Assembly (NCBI GenBank): GCA_037043015.1
Contig: CM073330.1
Coordinates: 11,054,512 to 11,118,511 of the forward strand
DNA from: Bryum argenteum
Taxonomy: Eukaryota > Streptophyta > Bryopsida > Bryales > Bryaceae
Reading direction: 5' to 3'
DNA length: 64,000 bases
Shown here: positions 35,880-48,475 of the stretch, in pieces
Layout of the letters: every line of letters begins with the position of its first letter
Numbering within the stretch: position 1 is the stretch's first letter
Notes under the pieces: generated by a model
What the model was told of the DNA's origin: nothing
Seen by the model: only the letters and a program-made list of their open reading frames with translations
Database searches by the model: none
Made by a program: the position numbers and the translations under genes

Positions 35880-38800
35880 ATGACTATGACGCTCAGTAGA
35901 GTCTTGCTACGGTGGGAGCTCTGCTTTGTCTTCCTCCTTGTTTGCTCGCACTCGTCGACTACACAAGCTTCGTCTCTTTGGAAATGGTTTCCAGCATCAG
36001 CGCAGCCCGATCCTCCCTCAAGGGACCGAGATTGCTCCCGGCCTACTGACCTCGCGAAGTTTGACATTGAGACCGGGAGCTTCTTAAGTAGCTCCAGAGG
36101 GAAAGATCTTGTTGAGAAGGCTCGTCATCAAACTGCGAAGCATTCTTGCTGGCACAATGCGTACTCGGGCTTGCTCTCTTCTTGTCGAGAGATTTTGAAA
36201 GAAGAGGAGAAGAAGGCGCGGTTGGCTATGAGGCTGACGAACTGTTTTTTGAAGGTCTCAGAGAGGGATGCAATACACTGCCCTGACAATGTTCCTATTT
36301 CCAAGTGTACGAGTAGCCTGAGTGATCATACCAATTCCATCTTCCTCGCCTTCTTCATTGATGCGGCTTCTATGTGTCACCATCTCCAGTACGTTTTTCT
36401 TTTCTCTCCACTCTTCTTACTACTGTCAATCACTCTCTCTATTGAATTGAAATTGTCCGGTACTTTACGCTACTTCTAGTACCAAACAGTCCAACAAAAC
36501 AGAGGGAGTAAGTCGGATTGGCAGCAATCATCTCACTTCTCCACTTCCTTGGATATTGTAGTTTGCTCAGCTCGGCTCACCGATGGCAATGTGCGCACAT
36601 GTAGTCTAATGCGAATTTATCTTGTTGAATATATTTCCCGTTTAGCTCGTCAATGTCCTTGTCAGCTCGATTGTGGAAGGACAATCATCGAGTGATTTAT
36701 CGGTCATGAAGAATTTTGGGAGATCTCAGAGAGGCTGAGCATTGAACTTCCAATTCTGAAGTCTTAAAGGCTCAAATAGGTCGAACCTAATTATGCTTTT
36801 ACTCGCGCCTGCTATGTCCAACATGAGCCTGTTTGGCGCGTTTGAAATCAATTACCAATATGATGAATGAAACTGATCAAGAAATGGTTTGAATTTTACG
36901 TCTTCAGGCTTTAGTGAAGCGAGTTGTCAGAATAGCAATTGATTCGCATGAGCGAGAATTGCAATTGCATGTGCTTTTCTTTTCATCAGCGGTGTGAGGT
37001 CTGGAGAGTCATGTTTGTTGCGTACTTATGGTCTATGTTTTTTCGAATTGCAGGAGCGAATCCTTTAAGCAGGAAACTGAACATGTCATCAATGAGCTCA
37101 AGGGCTCTGCACACTCGGTGGAGGCTCAGTTGAGGACAATGGAAAGTCAAACAGTTGCTCTTGCTCAACAGAATGAGCAAGTCATCAACGAACAAAAATT
37201 GCTGCAGACCAAGATGCAGGAACACTCAAACCAGCTCACAAGCGAATATAATCGTCTGCATGCTGAGATGCGAGAAAGGGTCAAGGACGGCTTCTCAGGT
37301 ATGCTGCAACCTGAGATTGGATATCTGTTCGTTGTCATAATGCCATTTTTCAGATGAATCTTTAGACCTGCCAGGATAAATATGCTGCCGAAGTTCATTC
37401 TGTGAGCAGAAGATCTTATTCGAAGGATAATCAGTAATTTTAAAAAGCAAAGCTTTTTGTAAGATGCAAGGAGTTGGTTTCAGGAAGATTGATGTCATCT
37501 ACTGCAGGTTTAAGCTCTGCATCAAAAGAGATTCACGAGCAGTTACGAGGGGTAGAGTCCCTGCAAGTGGAGATGGCCGATAAGCAAAAAGAGATGCTAG
37601 ATCAGCAACAGGACATGGCCGACCACCAGCGCAGCATGGCGAATTCGCTGACTGCAGAGTTTGCAACCCTACACGATAAAACTCATGAGATCGCAGACTC
37701 CATGTCTCAGGAATTCTCAAGCTTACACGAGAAATCTCACGTCATAACTGAATCTCTAGGCTCCTTGCAAGAAAAGTCTCTCCATATCGCCGACTCATTA
37801 GCCAAGGAGTTCACAAGTCTGCACCAAAAATCACATGAGATTGCTCAATCCTTGACCACGGAGTTCTCCAGTCTACATGATATCACGCATGAAATCGACG
37901 ACGGCGTCCAAAGGTGAGCTTGGCTTTAGCTTGCTTCTCACGGTACTTAACAGCATTATGCAGCATTCACCTATATTCGTAGACGTTTTATCAATATCGT
38001 CCGATTGCCTATACGATATTGTGTTCTGACTCCGGAGTAATCACTGAAATAAACTCCCGTGGTTGTTTCAGATCCTTGACTGGCCAGAAGACATTGCTTA
38101 ACGAGCAGGTCCTAGCTAAAGAAGGACTGCAGGACCTGAAGCAGTTGCAAGAGAGCGCTTTTGAAGAGAACCGTGCCACTGTGCTGGCATTTACCCAAGA
38201 AGCGAAGCTGCATCAGCAAGAGTTTCTTGAATGGCAAACAAAGCTGCAACAAATGCATGAGCAGTTGAAAAGCGGTTCAAATGCAATGCTTGAAGCACAG
38301 GTGACGAAAGCAATAAAATCGATTCTGTTCGCACCTCTGTTCTTAATTAACTTGTCACGAGGTTAATTTCTCTTCTCAACTAGTCAATGAATAAGCTTAA
38401 ATTGTCCATTGCTTATCTTGCAAGTTTACCGGCGAATGCTGTATAGTATGCGTACTATTTTTACACTTCAGTTTCTAATGCCGATGTTCATCCTTGCAGG
38501 AATCATTTGTGTCAAAACAAGCAGCGGTGTTTGCGTCACTTGAACGCTTGTTCAATCTGCATAATGCAATTCTACTCGAGTCGAGGGCTATGAAGACTTT
38601 TCTGTTCTATGTTGCAACTTCTATATTCGTCTACATGAGCACCAGCACAAAGCAGACCTTCAATGCTCGCCCTATTCTTTACTGCGGTACCATTCTCCAC
38701 AGCTTTTTTTTGTACCCGTTGTTTTTATCAGTCGTTGTCTATCTTGGATAGAAATGATTTTTGTGTTTTGTGATAGCCAGAAGGCGAATTGGTTGTAGGA

Positions 38801-39938
38801 AGAGTAATGAATGTTTCAAAATGTCATATGGTATTGAGGCTTTTGGGGCAACGATGCAGGGCTTCTTCTCACTTTTGCGGTGGAGTTATGGATTCTTCGG
38901 AGCCAAACGCTTGCGTCTGGGGGACTAAATCGAGTTTTAATGCTCCTGGTTTTTCCACGGTTGATGTATGGAGCGACAGCTATCATTATTCTTGCGTACC
39001 ACATCTTCAGTTATAGGTAAAGATATTTTTCGGGTCTGTTTCTTCTCTTAACCTTTGCGGGAACGAGCTGATAGAAAGTTGATCTTTTGCAGGGACTATA
39101 CGACATTGAGTTACGAAATTTTGCTGGATCTACAAGAGCGTCTCAGTGCCCTTCCTCCAAGTTCGCCCGAACGAAATTCGCAGGAAATTTGTCAGATTCC
39201 CGGTTCAAAACTCAGGCGCTGCACCGACTCCTACGACAGGATGCTCTCCAAGAAGATATTGCGCCGAGCCCGAACTTGTCGAAGTAAATTCTTGCGTGAA
39301 ATCTTGTGGTGCCTAATTCCATCTTCTTATCCTCTGCTTTGCTTTGATTAATTGCTTTTGTTAATCTGCTGAATCTTATAATGCTAAGTCTGGATTAACG
39401 TATAATAACAACTTTGTGCGCATTATCTAGTTTTGAGTGGCCCACGAATTGGCAGGAAGCAAAATATGAAAGAGGCAGGAAGAACTCAATCGAAGGTCAG
39501 AATGCATCCTTAAATTGGAATATCTAAGATTATACGAGCTGATGGGATTGTTCCAACTAACAGCATTTTTGAGCACTCTGAACAGCACTTTTAAGCACTC
39601 TTAATCTTAGTTATCAACGACATATTTCATTGGTGCTAATGTGGTCTTTATGTCAGTAATTTTCTACATGTGTCATTAATGCTACCTTGGCTGGCTTCAG
39701 TTTTTGTGGACATGTTATTGAGTCATGCCTGATTGGATCTGCAGGTAATCCGATTACATGGTTGTTTCCTTCCTGGACCTCGAGTAGTGTACGTGAAGAG
39801 GAGTCTTGCGTTGATGATTCCAATGGTCCGCAACCTCAAACTGAAGATGGCTTCCAAGATCCTGATTATGCTCCACCTGTGGATGTTGTGAGCCCGTCAA
39901 CACCTAATCACAGCTACAACCTCCGACCGCGAAGGTGA
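35880..39938 (+). CDS. GEX1: GAMETE EXPRESSED 1 (GEX1), KAR5/Brambleberry-family nuclear fusion protein
   Basis: Predicted 705-residue membrane protein. Exons: 35880-36388, 37054-37298, 37508-37913, 38072-38300, 38500-38686, 38860-39016, 39093-39283 and 39745-39938 (2118 nt, every phase consistent). It begins with a signal peptide (MTMTLSRVLLRWELCFVFLL), followed by a cysteine-containing domain with HSCWHNAYSGLLSSCREI, LAMRLTNCFL and CTSSLSDHTN typical of the KAR5/GEX1/Brambleberry family. A long coiled coil carries EFxSLHxKSHEIAxSL repeats. Then come membrane segments around FLFYVATSIFVYMSTSTKQT, LLLTFAVELWIL and ATAIIILAYHIFSYRDY. The tail ends in the family's SYNLRPRR. Family members sit in the nuclear envelope/ER and are needed for fusion of gamete nuclei. 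ATG 35880 gives the signal peptide and is the first ATG in frame. Expression in gametes or early zygotes is known for the family, not shown here. Confidence 0.94.
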
Positions 39939-41005
39939 GAACTGCGAACAATCACTACTTCGTGTAGAATTTCCTAAAGCATGTATTAAAATATGCCTTG
40001 AGTTATGAGGTCTAATCTAACAAATTTGCAGTAGAAACAATAACACAAACAGATGACCACAATCATGAAAACCTTCAACACTACAAATTTTCCATGGTAT
40101 TTGAACATGACATGCTAAACTTAGATGTTTCATCGAAGATTACATGAATCAGCAAACGGTTTTTAAATTTACATGGTTCTTTCTCGAAGTTCTGAACTGA
40201 ATTGTTCCATACATCACGGTATTTACTTTAAAGTCTTTACTTTGAAGTATGATGGAGTATCGGCTCTGTAGTTCTGAACATTTTGGTAAAGAGGATATTT
40301 GCTTCGTTAAGTGACTGCGTATGCAGACGACAATATATTCCTCATAGATGTTGAGGTTGATGATATGACTCTAGTTGGGTTTGCACTGTGCATTAACAGT
40401 GCTTTGATGGGAAACTTCCACGAAGGTTAAATTCTTGCAATAAAAACCAACAATGTATACACATGGTTCGTCAGGTGCCATAAGTTATGAAGCTACATCT
40501 TGACACATCTGCTCCTCTGGGTTGTTGAATGCAGGAGGAGTCGACTAGGCTCGAACACAATATCAGCCCTGCGATGGGACTCGGTGGAGGCAATCACAAA
40601 AGCAGCTACCGAGACTAGATAGGTACAGTAATAGTGTATATACCATGTTCTCCATTCCAATTTTGCCACTTTGTTATGTACATCATAAAAATGATCTACT
40701 ACCACCAAGAAGTTTTCGTAGAGAATTCATATTAAGCTTCAATGAAGTTACTTAGATTACATAGTAGTCTGCAGATGAGATAAAATAATAAGTTTACTAC
40801 AGTAGTGCGTTGCGGTCCTCTGTAAGAAAGCTCCTGAGAGCACTTCTATTGTGACTGGGCAGACTTTACATCCCTAGCGAGCAGGATTTACATGACTTAC
40901 AGGTCTTGCGATGACATGTTTATGCTGGACGAAGTAAAAAGATGTGAAGGTGGATCCAGGTTGGATCCAGATTGGTTTGCAATTTGAGCTATTTCAGTTG
41001 GTTGC
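39939..41005. other. 3' flank of GEX1 and intergenic DNA
   Basis: AT-rich, with no exon chain or transposon boundary recognised before the TTAA at 41006. Confidence 0.45.
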
Positions 41006-41009
41006 TTAA

Positions 41010-41091
41010 CCCTTAAACGCCCAAGCATGCCCCTCGGGCTTGCTTTTTAGCTTGCTTTAGTGTATTTCCAGAGGGGCTGGGTGTTTAAGGG
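41010..41091. mobile_element. 82-bp TTAA-flanked MITE (piggyBac-like)
   Basis: CCCTTAAACGCCCAAGC at the left and GCTGGGTGTTTAAGGG at the right are near-perfect inverted repeats. TTAA flanks both sides (41006-41009 and 41092-41095). Almost the whole element can fold into a hairpin, with internal CCCCTCGGGCTTGC / CCAGAGGGGC. No coding capacity. Same ITR family as 15945-16310 and 53398-53824. Confidence 0.83.
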
Positions 41092-41136
41092 TTAATGTTT
41101 AATGATACGCTTTATCCTGGTGCTTCAAAAATAGTA

Positions 41137-42069
41137 CAGTGGGGTACAGAAATAATTCGAACTGCATTTGAAGGCAGTTTTTGGAAAAACTTCGAAATAT
41201 GCCTGTATACTCAAAAATGATCGGAATTGCAATCCGTAAAAGGCGTTGGAACCACGTCTGAGTGATTTACACTATCATTGCAAAAAATTTGCTTCTTTTT
41301 TGTAAAATTGTTCGAAGAACTAAAACTCTACATGTTCCATCCACAATTGAGCACTGTCGCTTTGTGCTTCAATTACAATGTTCACTTTCACTTGCAAATT
41401 TTGATAAGAGTGCCATAAGTTGTTCTTTAGCTACTTGAGCTCATTTGTTGAATGTTCAAAAATACTTGCTCCCTCTAAACTTTTGAGTTGGAGTAGTTTT
41501 GTGATAAGTTTCCAATCAACACTTAAGGTGTGAAATTGAACTTTGATTTAAACTCGGCAAGAATGCTACAAGAATCTGAGTTTGGCAATGAGCTTCTGAA
41601 AGTAATCACCCTAACTTTATCAAACCATCCTTCAAGTCCTTGTAGGACATTTCTAGTGGTGTGAATGGCTTCACTGAGAAAAATTGACTAGCCACAAGCA
41701 CATTCTAAGACATTCCTCCTACCCAAGAAACAAACAAGGAACATATCAATGATTCAATAAGCATGAGCTCAAGTATCTAAAGAACAACTTATGGCACTCA
41801 TATCAATTTTGCAAGTGAAAATGAACATTGTAATTGAAGCACAAAGCGACAGTGCTCAATTGTGGATGGAACATGTAGAGTTTTAGTTCTTTGAACAATT
41901 TTACAAAAAAGAAGCAATTTTTTTGCAATGATAGTGTAAAACACTCTGACGTGGTTCCAACGCCTTTTACGGATTGCAATTCTGATCATTTTTGAGTATA
42001 CAGGCACATTTCGAAGTTTTTTCAAAAATTGCCTTCAAATGCAGTTCGAATTATTTCTGTACCCGACTG
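41137..42069. mobile_element. Tc1/mariner-type fold-back element with ~300-bp terminal inverted repeats
   Basis: 933 bp. The ends are CAGTGGGGTACAGAAATAAT on the left and the inverse of CAGTCGGGTACAGAAATAAT on the right. TA dinucleotides lie directly outside both ends (41135-41136 and 42070-42071). The inverted similarity continues for about 300 bp on each side (41137-41450 against 41755-42069), around a loop of about 300 bp. The CAGT start and TA target are typical of Tc1/mariner superfamily elements. No transposase is encoded, so it is non-autonomous. Confidence 0.85.
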
Positions 42070-42071
42070 TA

Positions 42072-43690
42072 CAGTAATCTGCAAGTATGTTTCTTATGCA
42101 CACCAATACAAAACAATATGCATTGATGGCATGCATTTTAGTGAAGGCAACTATAGTTTTTGGGTTTACAAACATTAGGCATGTCATACCATGGTGAGCA
42201 GATTATGCAAATTCAAAACTAGTATTTCATGAAGTTCTTTTCAATAAGTATGATCTTAAATTGAATACTAACAACTTATTAGATGGAAGAATTTTGATCC
42301 AAACACTTTTAGTGTTGGATTTGCAATGATGTTTATATGATAAGGAAAAAATGGATAATCTTTGAGGAGCTTCTTTAGGTCCACCATCCACCATTGTATC
42401 AATTACTTTGTTTTTGGGGATGGGTCGCAACTTGAGACAAGTTTCAGTGGTAGAAACCTTGACCCAATTTAAGGAGTCTTGAAGAGAAGACAAGAGTTTG
42501 AGTGCAAGCAGTGTAGATTTAGACTAGTTTTCCTTCATGATTTTTTTGGCCGACCTCACCATTGCAAGGCTATGAATTACGCCAAGACTCTTTTTTCATG
42601 AATCTTTCTGTACAAGAGTATTCTTGAGCTCAAGTTGAACAACTTCCCAATACGTGAATTTTCATTGCATAGCAATTTCACTTCAAAGTGAAATTGACAA
42701 AATATTGTGATTGTTTTTGAATACGAGTATGTTATGATCCTACAATCATGACTCCAGATTTGATCCACATGACCTAAAACAAGTCTTCTATTGTTTATGA
42801 GACTTTGATAAAACTTGAGTTTTACGGCTTTAAACCCCCCTTGCCATTAGGCGTTAAAGGATCAACATTCATTCCAACCTCTTATTACGTAAGATTGGAG
42901 TACTAAGGAAGGTTACCAAAGTACAAGAATATTTGTACTTATGTATGAAATCATAAGTACTTGAATAAATTTATTTTGTACTCAAAAATACCCACAATCA
43001 AAGTATACAAAAAAGTTAAAACTACAAAGAAAAATCACATGTATGTAAAAGATTCCCAACACACACATCTATGGGGATATTCCTTGGGAATATTCCTTGT
43101 AACACAGCATCATGTACTTGCAAATGGATGGTTCGAAAAATCGCATTTTAAAAAATTAGGTGGACCATTTCATCCTTGAATGTGGTATCCTATTTTGATA
43201 TCTAAATTCTAAAGAAATCCGTATGTCTGGTAAATATTGAACCTCATAATTGGATGCAATGTATCTTGGCAAATATTATGTGTACTATTCATTTCCTAGA
43301 TTTTAGACTCCTTCAAGTGGTATAAATGGCCAAGTTATCTAAAACTTTATCGCATTTTTGTAACAACAAAAACATGTAATGTATAAGAATCCAATACTTC
43401 TACAAACTCCTTTAGTTAGCAAACATAATTTATGATTACTACTAAAATGAACCTACGGTGCTAAAGTACTCCTTCTCTTCCCTAGATATTGATTTCTACC
43501 TGATTTCTACAATAATAGCGGTCTATATCATTTTAAAGGCGTTCGTTATCTATGTATTCAACGTGCACTGCAATATATCCTAGGTGTGGTTTTGGTTTTT
43601 TGGTTCTTGCATGTTGTGTTTCATCCACCTATGAATAAATCGATGCTTTTTTCTTCACCTATCCATGTCGTTCACCTGATAGCTCCCATT
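42072..43690. other. AT-rich intergenic DNA
   Basis: No gene recognised. A possible decayed TTAA-element end (CCATTAGGCGTTAAAGG) is seen near 42846. Confidence 0.4.
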
Positions 43691-43699
43691 TTGTCTTCA

Positions 43700-43925
43700 T
43701 GCAATTCAAATACAATTGTTTATTAAAAACCATGATGTTTCTCGTGATCCCCTTTATTGCGGCCACTACCACACTACTTTCATTTTTGTTGCCCACCTTC
43801 TATAACCAAATTCCAAGACTTTTCCAATATAAAACGGCACACCTGCTTGAACCTCCGTGGGATCGACCATCAGCGCTACAAAGTCTCCAACCTTCACATT
43901 ATCATCTGGACTAAAATGAGTTAAC
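43700..43925 (-). pseudogene. Fragment of unidentified transposon-like protein
   Basis: Minus-strand frame reads DDNVKVGDFVALMVDPTEV, then PFYIGKVLEFGYRRW and KMKVVW before stops. The GDFVAxxxD...PFxIGKVxE...xVxW pattern is seen at the C terminus of some plant transposon-encoded proteins and in BAH-like domains. I cannot assign it. Downstream frames are broken. Confidence 0.35.
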
Positions 43926-44756
43926 GGAGCTTCTCCGTTCTCTGGTGTGATTAGTACATGCGACTATAGTATTGAAGTTCTACGTCTAGTTGGTGCTCTT
44001 GTCGCAACCCCTTCTGATGGTCTATCCCTACGAGGACCAATATATTGCCTTCGATGCTCTTTATGTTTGAAGCGTGGCAACCAAGCGAATGTTTGTTTGT
44101 CAAAGAAGGGTGATACCCAAGAAAAGATTATAAAAGCCGCCAAGGAGGAGGAGGAGGCATATGTCATGGGCTAAGGCCCACTTGAAAGCTTGGATGTACA
44201 CTTGCTAAATAGAAGTTTAATTGAGCTTAATGTAAAAACTGACTATTAGTTAGTTTAGGTAAAAACTAGACAAAGTAAAAGATATTGGTATATAAGTAGA
44301 TATTTATTCATTGTAAACTTTATTCTTGAATTAATATCATTTTTCTTTGTATACAATTGTATTGACATCTATACCCTTAGAAGAAGAAATAAACAAAGAC
44401 ATGACGAACACTTCGTCAATGCCATCCGTGAAAACTGTAAGAGTTTTGGTTAAATTTCCAGAGAAAATCAACGCCTATATGAAACAACATTTTGAAAAAC
44501 GTGAATGTTGGTGGTAGAGGGTACGATAGTTTGGAAGTAAGAGGAAGATTACGAGGAAATTTCTGATGAGATTGGAGAGTTGATGTGAAGCAAGGAGATG
44601 AAGACCACAGTGTGGCTAGAGTTCTAATCAAAGGCAGTTTCTAGATCCTTTATTATGAGATGCAAATGCCCTATTTGTAGGTATTCAATTGTCGACTAGG
44701 GAGTATGGATGGTCGGGACAAAGCTTCGGCAAAAAGAGAATACAAAAGAGTACTTG

Positions 44757-46421
44757 CACTACAACAAATCCAACCCAATGTGACTAAATGTAAACCGGCC
44801 TATGTGATTGTATAGTCACATCAGTCATCAGTTTAGTCGAAAATCAGTCATAAGACGGTCTAGTCATGGACTAGTCATAAACGTAGTCATTTTTTTGAGG
44901 ACGTGGATGGAAACGTTTATGGGAACGAGACATATGTTCCCCTACGCAGTTCCCATAGTCATGCTTTGATTGCTTACTATATGCAGTCATATCTAACATA
45001 GTTGTATGGTATTGGTATTTGGTTTATGTATGACTTAGTGTTGTCATAGAGTTGGTTTGGGTGACTACATGTAGTCACGTAGTCCTTAACGTGACTAATA
45101 GTAGTCATATATTTCAATTTGATGACTCTACAAAGTCATAAACCCCTAAAAGACTTAGTAAAAAAATGACACGTGGCGAAGGTGGACCTTGCCTCCATTT
45201 TTGTTTAGGGTTAGGGTTAGGGTTGAGAATATTAAGGGCAACCAGCCTCCAGCCCCTCATTTTTTGAGCTCTCTTTCTTTCTTTCTTTCTCTCTCTCTCT
45301 TAGAAGATTGTTGAACGTAAGAGGTGTTGAGGAGTACTTTGAGGTAGGAGTCTTGAGTAGTAGTTAGAGGTAGGAGTATAGATGAATACTTAAAGGGTCA
45401 CATTTGATAGAGGAGAAGTGATTTTACATGTTCCTTTTCATTGGCACTTTTTATTGATTGGCAATGAGGCAACAACTCAATTATCCACCTAAAAGCTATA
45501 TGAACTTCTTTGAGGTATTGTGTTTCATGCATGATTCTCTCTCATCTTTAATCAAGTTTACAATCCAGAGAGTATTAAGTACAGTTGAACATTGTTGCAA
45601 TTTCTTGAACCTTGTATGTATCTTCCATTGAATCCCACGTATATGTCTCCATTGTATGATTTTCGTACTGATGTGGAATGTGAATTTCAGTCAAAGAAAT
45701 CATCACTCTACGCAGTCACAGGGCCACATACACGGTAAGAATTTTATCACTACCACGAGTCACTCTTTCCAATACTGTGAGTGAAACCAGTCATCTACCC
45801 TTGACTGAAATTAGTCATCTACCCTTGATTGAAACCAGTCATCTATCCTTTTACTGAAACCAGTCATCTATACTACGACGGTGCACAATCATAATCCACG
45901 GCACCTAAAAATATAACTAACATCAATATTCCATGTCAACAACATAAAATATGACTCTATAGAGTCACATTCCACGTTGACGACATTAACTATGACTTTA
46001 CATAGTCACATTCGACGTCAGCCAAAAATATGACTCAATGCAGTCACCATTACATTACTATGCATGGTGAAAAAACCATATATATGTTGACTGATACCTC
46101 ACTACAATTAGTCACTATCTTCATATTGATGACTATATGTAGTCACACATATGTGACTCTACAAAGTCACTATTCTCAAATTGATGACTTTATGTGACTC
46201 TACACAGTCATATTTTCCCAAGTCCTAGTGCACGTCCCTATTTGAGGTCCCAAAACGGTGTGGGAACGCAGTATTGGGAACAAAAAATGTTCGATATGAC
46301 TGCTAGTCAGATTGTCCGGAGCAACTAACTCCAAATGACTACATATGGTGGTAGTCACATTTTGCTTTATGCCCGATTTTATCATAAAACCTAGTTACAT
46401 TGGGCTGGATTGGTTGTAGTG
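44757..46421. mobile_element. Non-autonomous CACTA (CMC/En-Spm) transposon
   Basis: 1665 bp. The left end is CACTACAACAAATCCAACCC and the right end is the inverse of CACTACAACCAATCCAGCCC. The 3-bp target duplication TTG is at 44754-44756 and 46422-46424. CACTA termini and a 3-bp duplication define the superfamily. The subterminal regions carry many short repeats of AGTCA/TGACT in both orientations, as is typical of transposase binding sites. No transposase frame is present. The interior holds TTTAGGGTTAGGGTTAGGG (about 45206-45226) and a CTTT/CT microsatellite (about 45273-45300). Confidence 0.9.
45206..45226. repeat. Telomere-like repeat inside the CACTA element
   Basis: TTTAGGGTTAGGGTTAGGGTT, mixing a plant-type TTTAGGG unit with TTAGGG units. 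Confidence 0.65.
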
Positions 46422-47364
46422 TTGGTAAGATACGAAAGTTGATGAGTAAGATATTAAGGTGGATTATAGTCATTTTATTTTCACCAAGAAAAACCTATGA
46501 CGACGAAATGAAGGATGTTCTGGATGACATAGAAGAAATGAATAATGTGCGTGAGAGGAATATAGGGTTCCAATTAGATACAGTTGAAGATTACACAAAA
46601 TTTGGTAGACATAGCAAGACCTTCAATGGTAAATGGAGAGGATAATGACGATGAAATTGGAGAGGGAGATGGAAGATATTCTTATGAAGAATCTGAAAAA
46701 AAATGTTCATTTCAATGGATAAAGATGATACTAATGAACATGTTTCCGATAATTTTGACACAGGTTGAGACCCTTTGGAGCCATTGGAGGGAAGATGGAA
46801 GAAGGTGATACAATCAGCAATACTGGAGGATGATACCCAACCAAGAACAATAAACGTATCGCAGATGAAGATTGCGAGTGGTAATGACAAAAGGGCAGAA
46901 GGAACTTCAAGACCTCTTGATGTCGTACCTAGAAGTCCGTTGACACATGAGGAGGGCATTAGAAGAGTTGTTGGTAGTAGTTCAATTCATAGAGCACCTC
47001 AAGAACCGGTGACAGGAGATTTATCGCTTTCAGCAGAAACAACCTTTTCACAGGCACCTTCTGAACAAGTAAACATTAAGCACGCAATAATCCCAGAGGA
47101 TGAGGGTTTCAAAAGGGAGTGAGGTTACGATGTGTAGGTGAAGAGGGCAACTATACGTTTGTGGAAGAATCGTATGTTTTGGACAAAAATTTAGAATGGG
47201 ATCTAGTGCCATCTTGCGAAAAAGACAATGGATTACGCGGGACTCTCTATAGGAGATGCGGCCATGTGAAGAGCGAGGAGCTACACTTACTAGTTACAAC
47301 TGGAAAAAAACAACCGCAATCAGAAAGTGTCCAATTAATAGTAGAAACTCCTCCAGACTTGTAG
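46422..47364 (+). other. Unidentified coding-like sequence interrupted by the CACTA element
   Basis: Plus-strand frames read KTYDDEMKDVLDDIEEMNNV, then a hydrophilic stretch with IIPEDEGFKRE and then VEESYVLDKNLEWDLVPS before stopping at 47362. The CACTA insertion separates this from upstream sequence (44.4-44.75 kb) that also has short open frames, including CKCPICRYSIVD. The pieces look like an older transposon or gene that received the CACTA element. I do not recognise the product. Confidence 0.35.
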
Positions 47365-48438
47365 TGATAGGTTTTTATATAATACGTATTGCAAGGAGTG
47401 CAATGCACATTCGGACAATATCACATGTATATATGTTTTGTGACAAGAAAGTATTTAATATCTTATTTGGAATAAAGTAAACAAAGTTTTCTTTCATCAT
47501 AGAATATATTTGAGTTTTAAGGTGCAATAAATGCATGTTTTTATATGGACTATTCATTATCAATATGTTGATAAAATATCATGAGTGTTTTAATAATTCT
47601 TGTATAGAAGTCTTGCATGTTACAATGACATTTATTAAGTGTACATTGTCATGAAGAAAATAGGGTATCAACATTGATAGTGATTTGGTACAGTATACAA
47701 ATTTGAAAAATTTAAAGATTTTGGTCAAAACAGATTGCAAATGTATATTGCACTTGGGTGCAAAATTATCAAATTCGGTGTTTTGTACTCTACTAACCTT
47801 GATACAAAGCTTAGTATTTTCATAATTATACATGTTTTTATGTTAGCATAATCTTTTATCCATTACAGTTTTATCTGACAACACCACCACTAAACACATA
47901 GAATAACATAACATGGCCCAAAACTTTTCCTTCATTGGTCTATTACCCCAATTTATCAAGATGATGTATTTAGTAAAAACATTACTTAAAATCTACTGTA
48001 GAAGAATTTAGGGTCTATTTTCTAGAATATAAACACTATCAGAAATCTATTAGGAGAGAAAAGACGTTTTCAAGTCAATTATAATGACTCATTATAAACA
48101 TATTGTGTTATTTATTGTGGGATTGATAAGCTTTAGCTAGACTCTAATAGGACGCAGAGGTGGATGTTGATATGGTTTGACAAAGTTGAATGTTGTAGAT
48201 TGTATACAAGAAGATTGTTCACAATGAGTACTAAAAAGTTTAAAAGTTGGTGGGTTGAAAGATTGTTTATTTAGCGTCCGTTCATCAAGAGTTGTACTAT
48301 CGTTGAATTTAAATATTCCACCACTTTTTTGACCAAATCTTTATAAACTTTTCTCTCAACTTCATTTGAGCAAATGTCTTTTGTGCTTTATATTGGGAGT
48401 TTGAATTTTTTTAAGGGTCTCTTTTAACAAGGTCTTGT

Positions 48439-48439
<1 letters not shown>
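47365..48439. other. AT-rich intergenic DNA
   Basis: No feature supported apart from generic AT-rich sequence. Confidence 0.4.

Positions 48440-48475
<36 letters not shown>
48440..48475. repeat. 36-base poly(T) tract
   Basis: Uninterrupted run of T on the plus strand. On the minus strand it is a poly(A) located within or just after the J-domain relic, so it could be a retroposition tail or simple slippage expansion. Confidence 0.85.

Noticed and set aside
39459-39496. Possible extra GEX1 exon after GGCAG near 39458
   Set aside because: It introduces a stop in phase; direct joining of 39283 to 39745 keeps the frame and gives the conserved C-terminal end.
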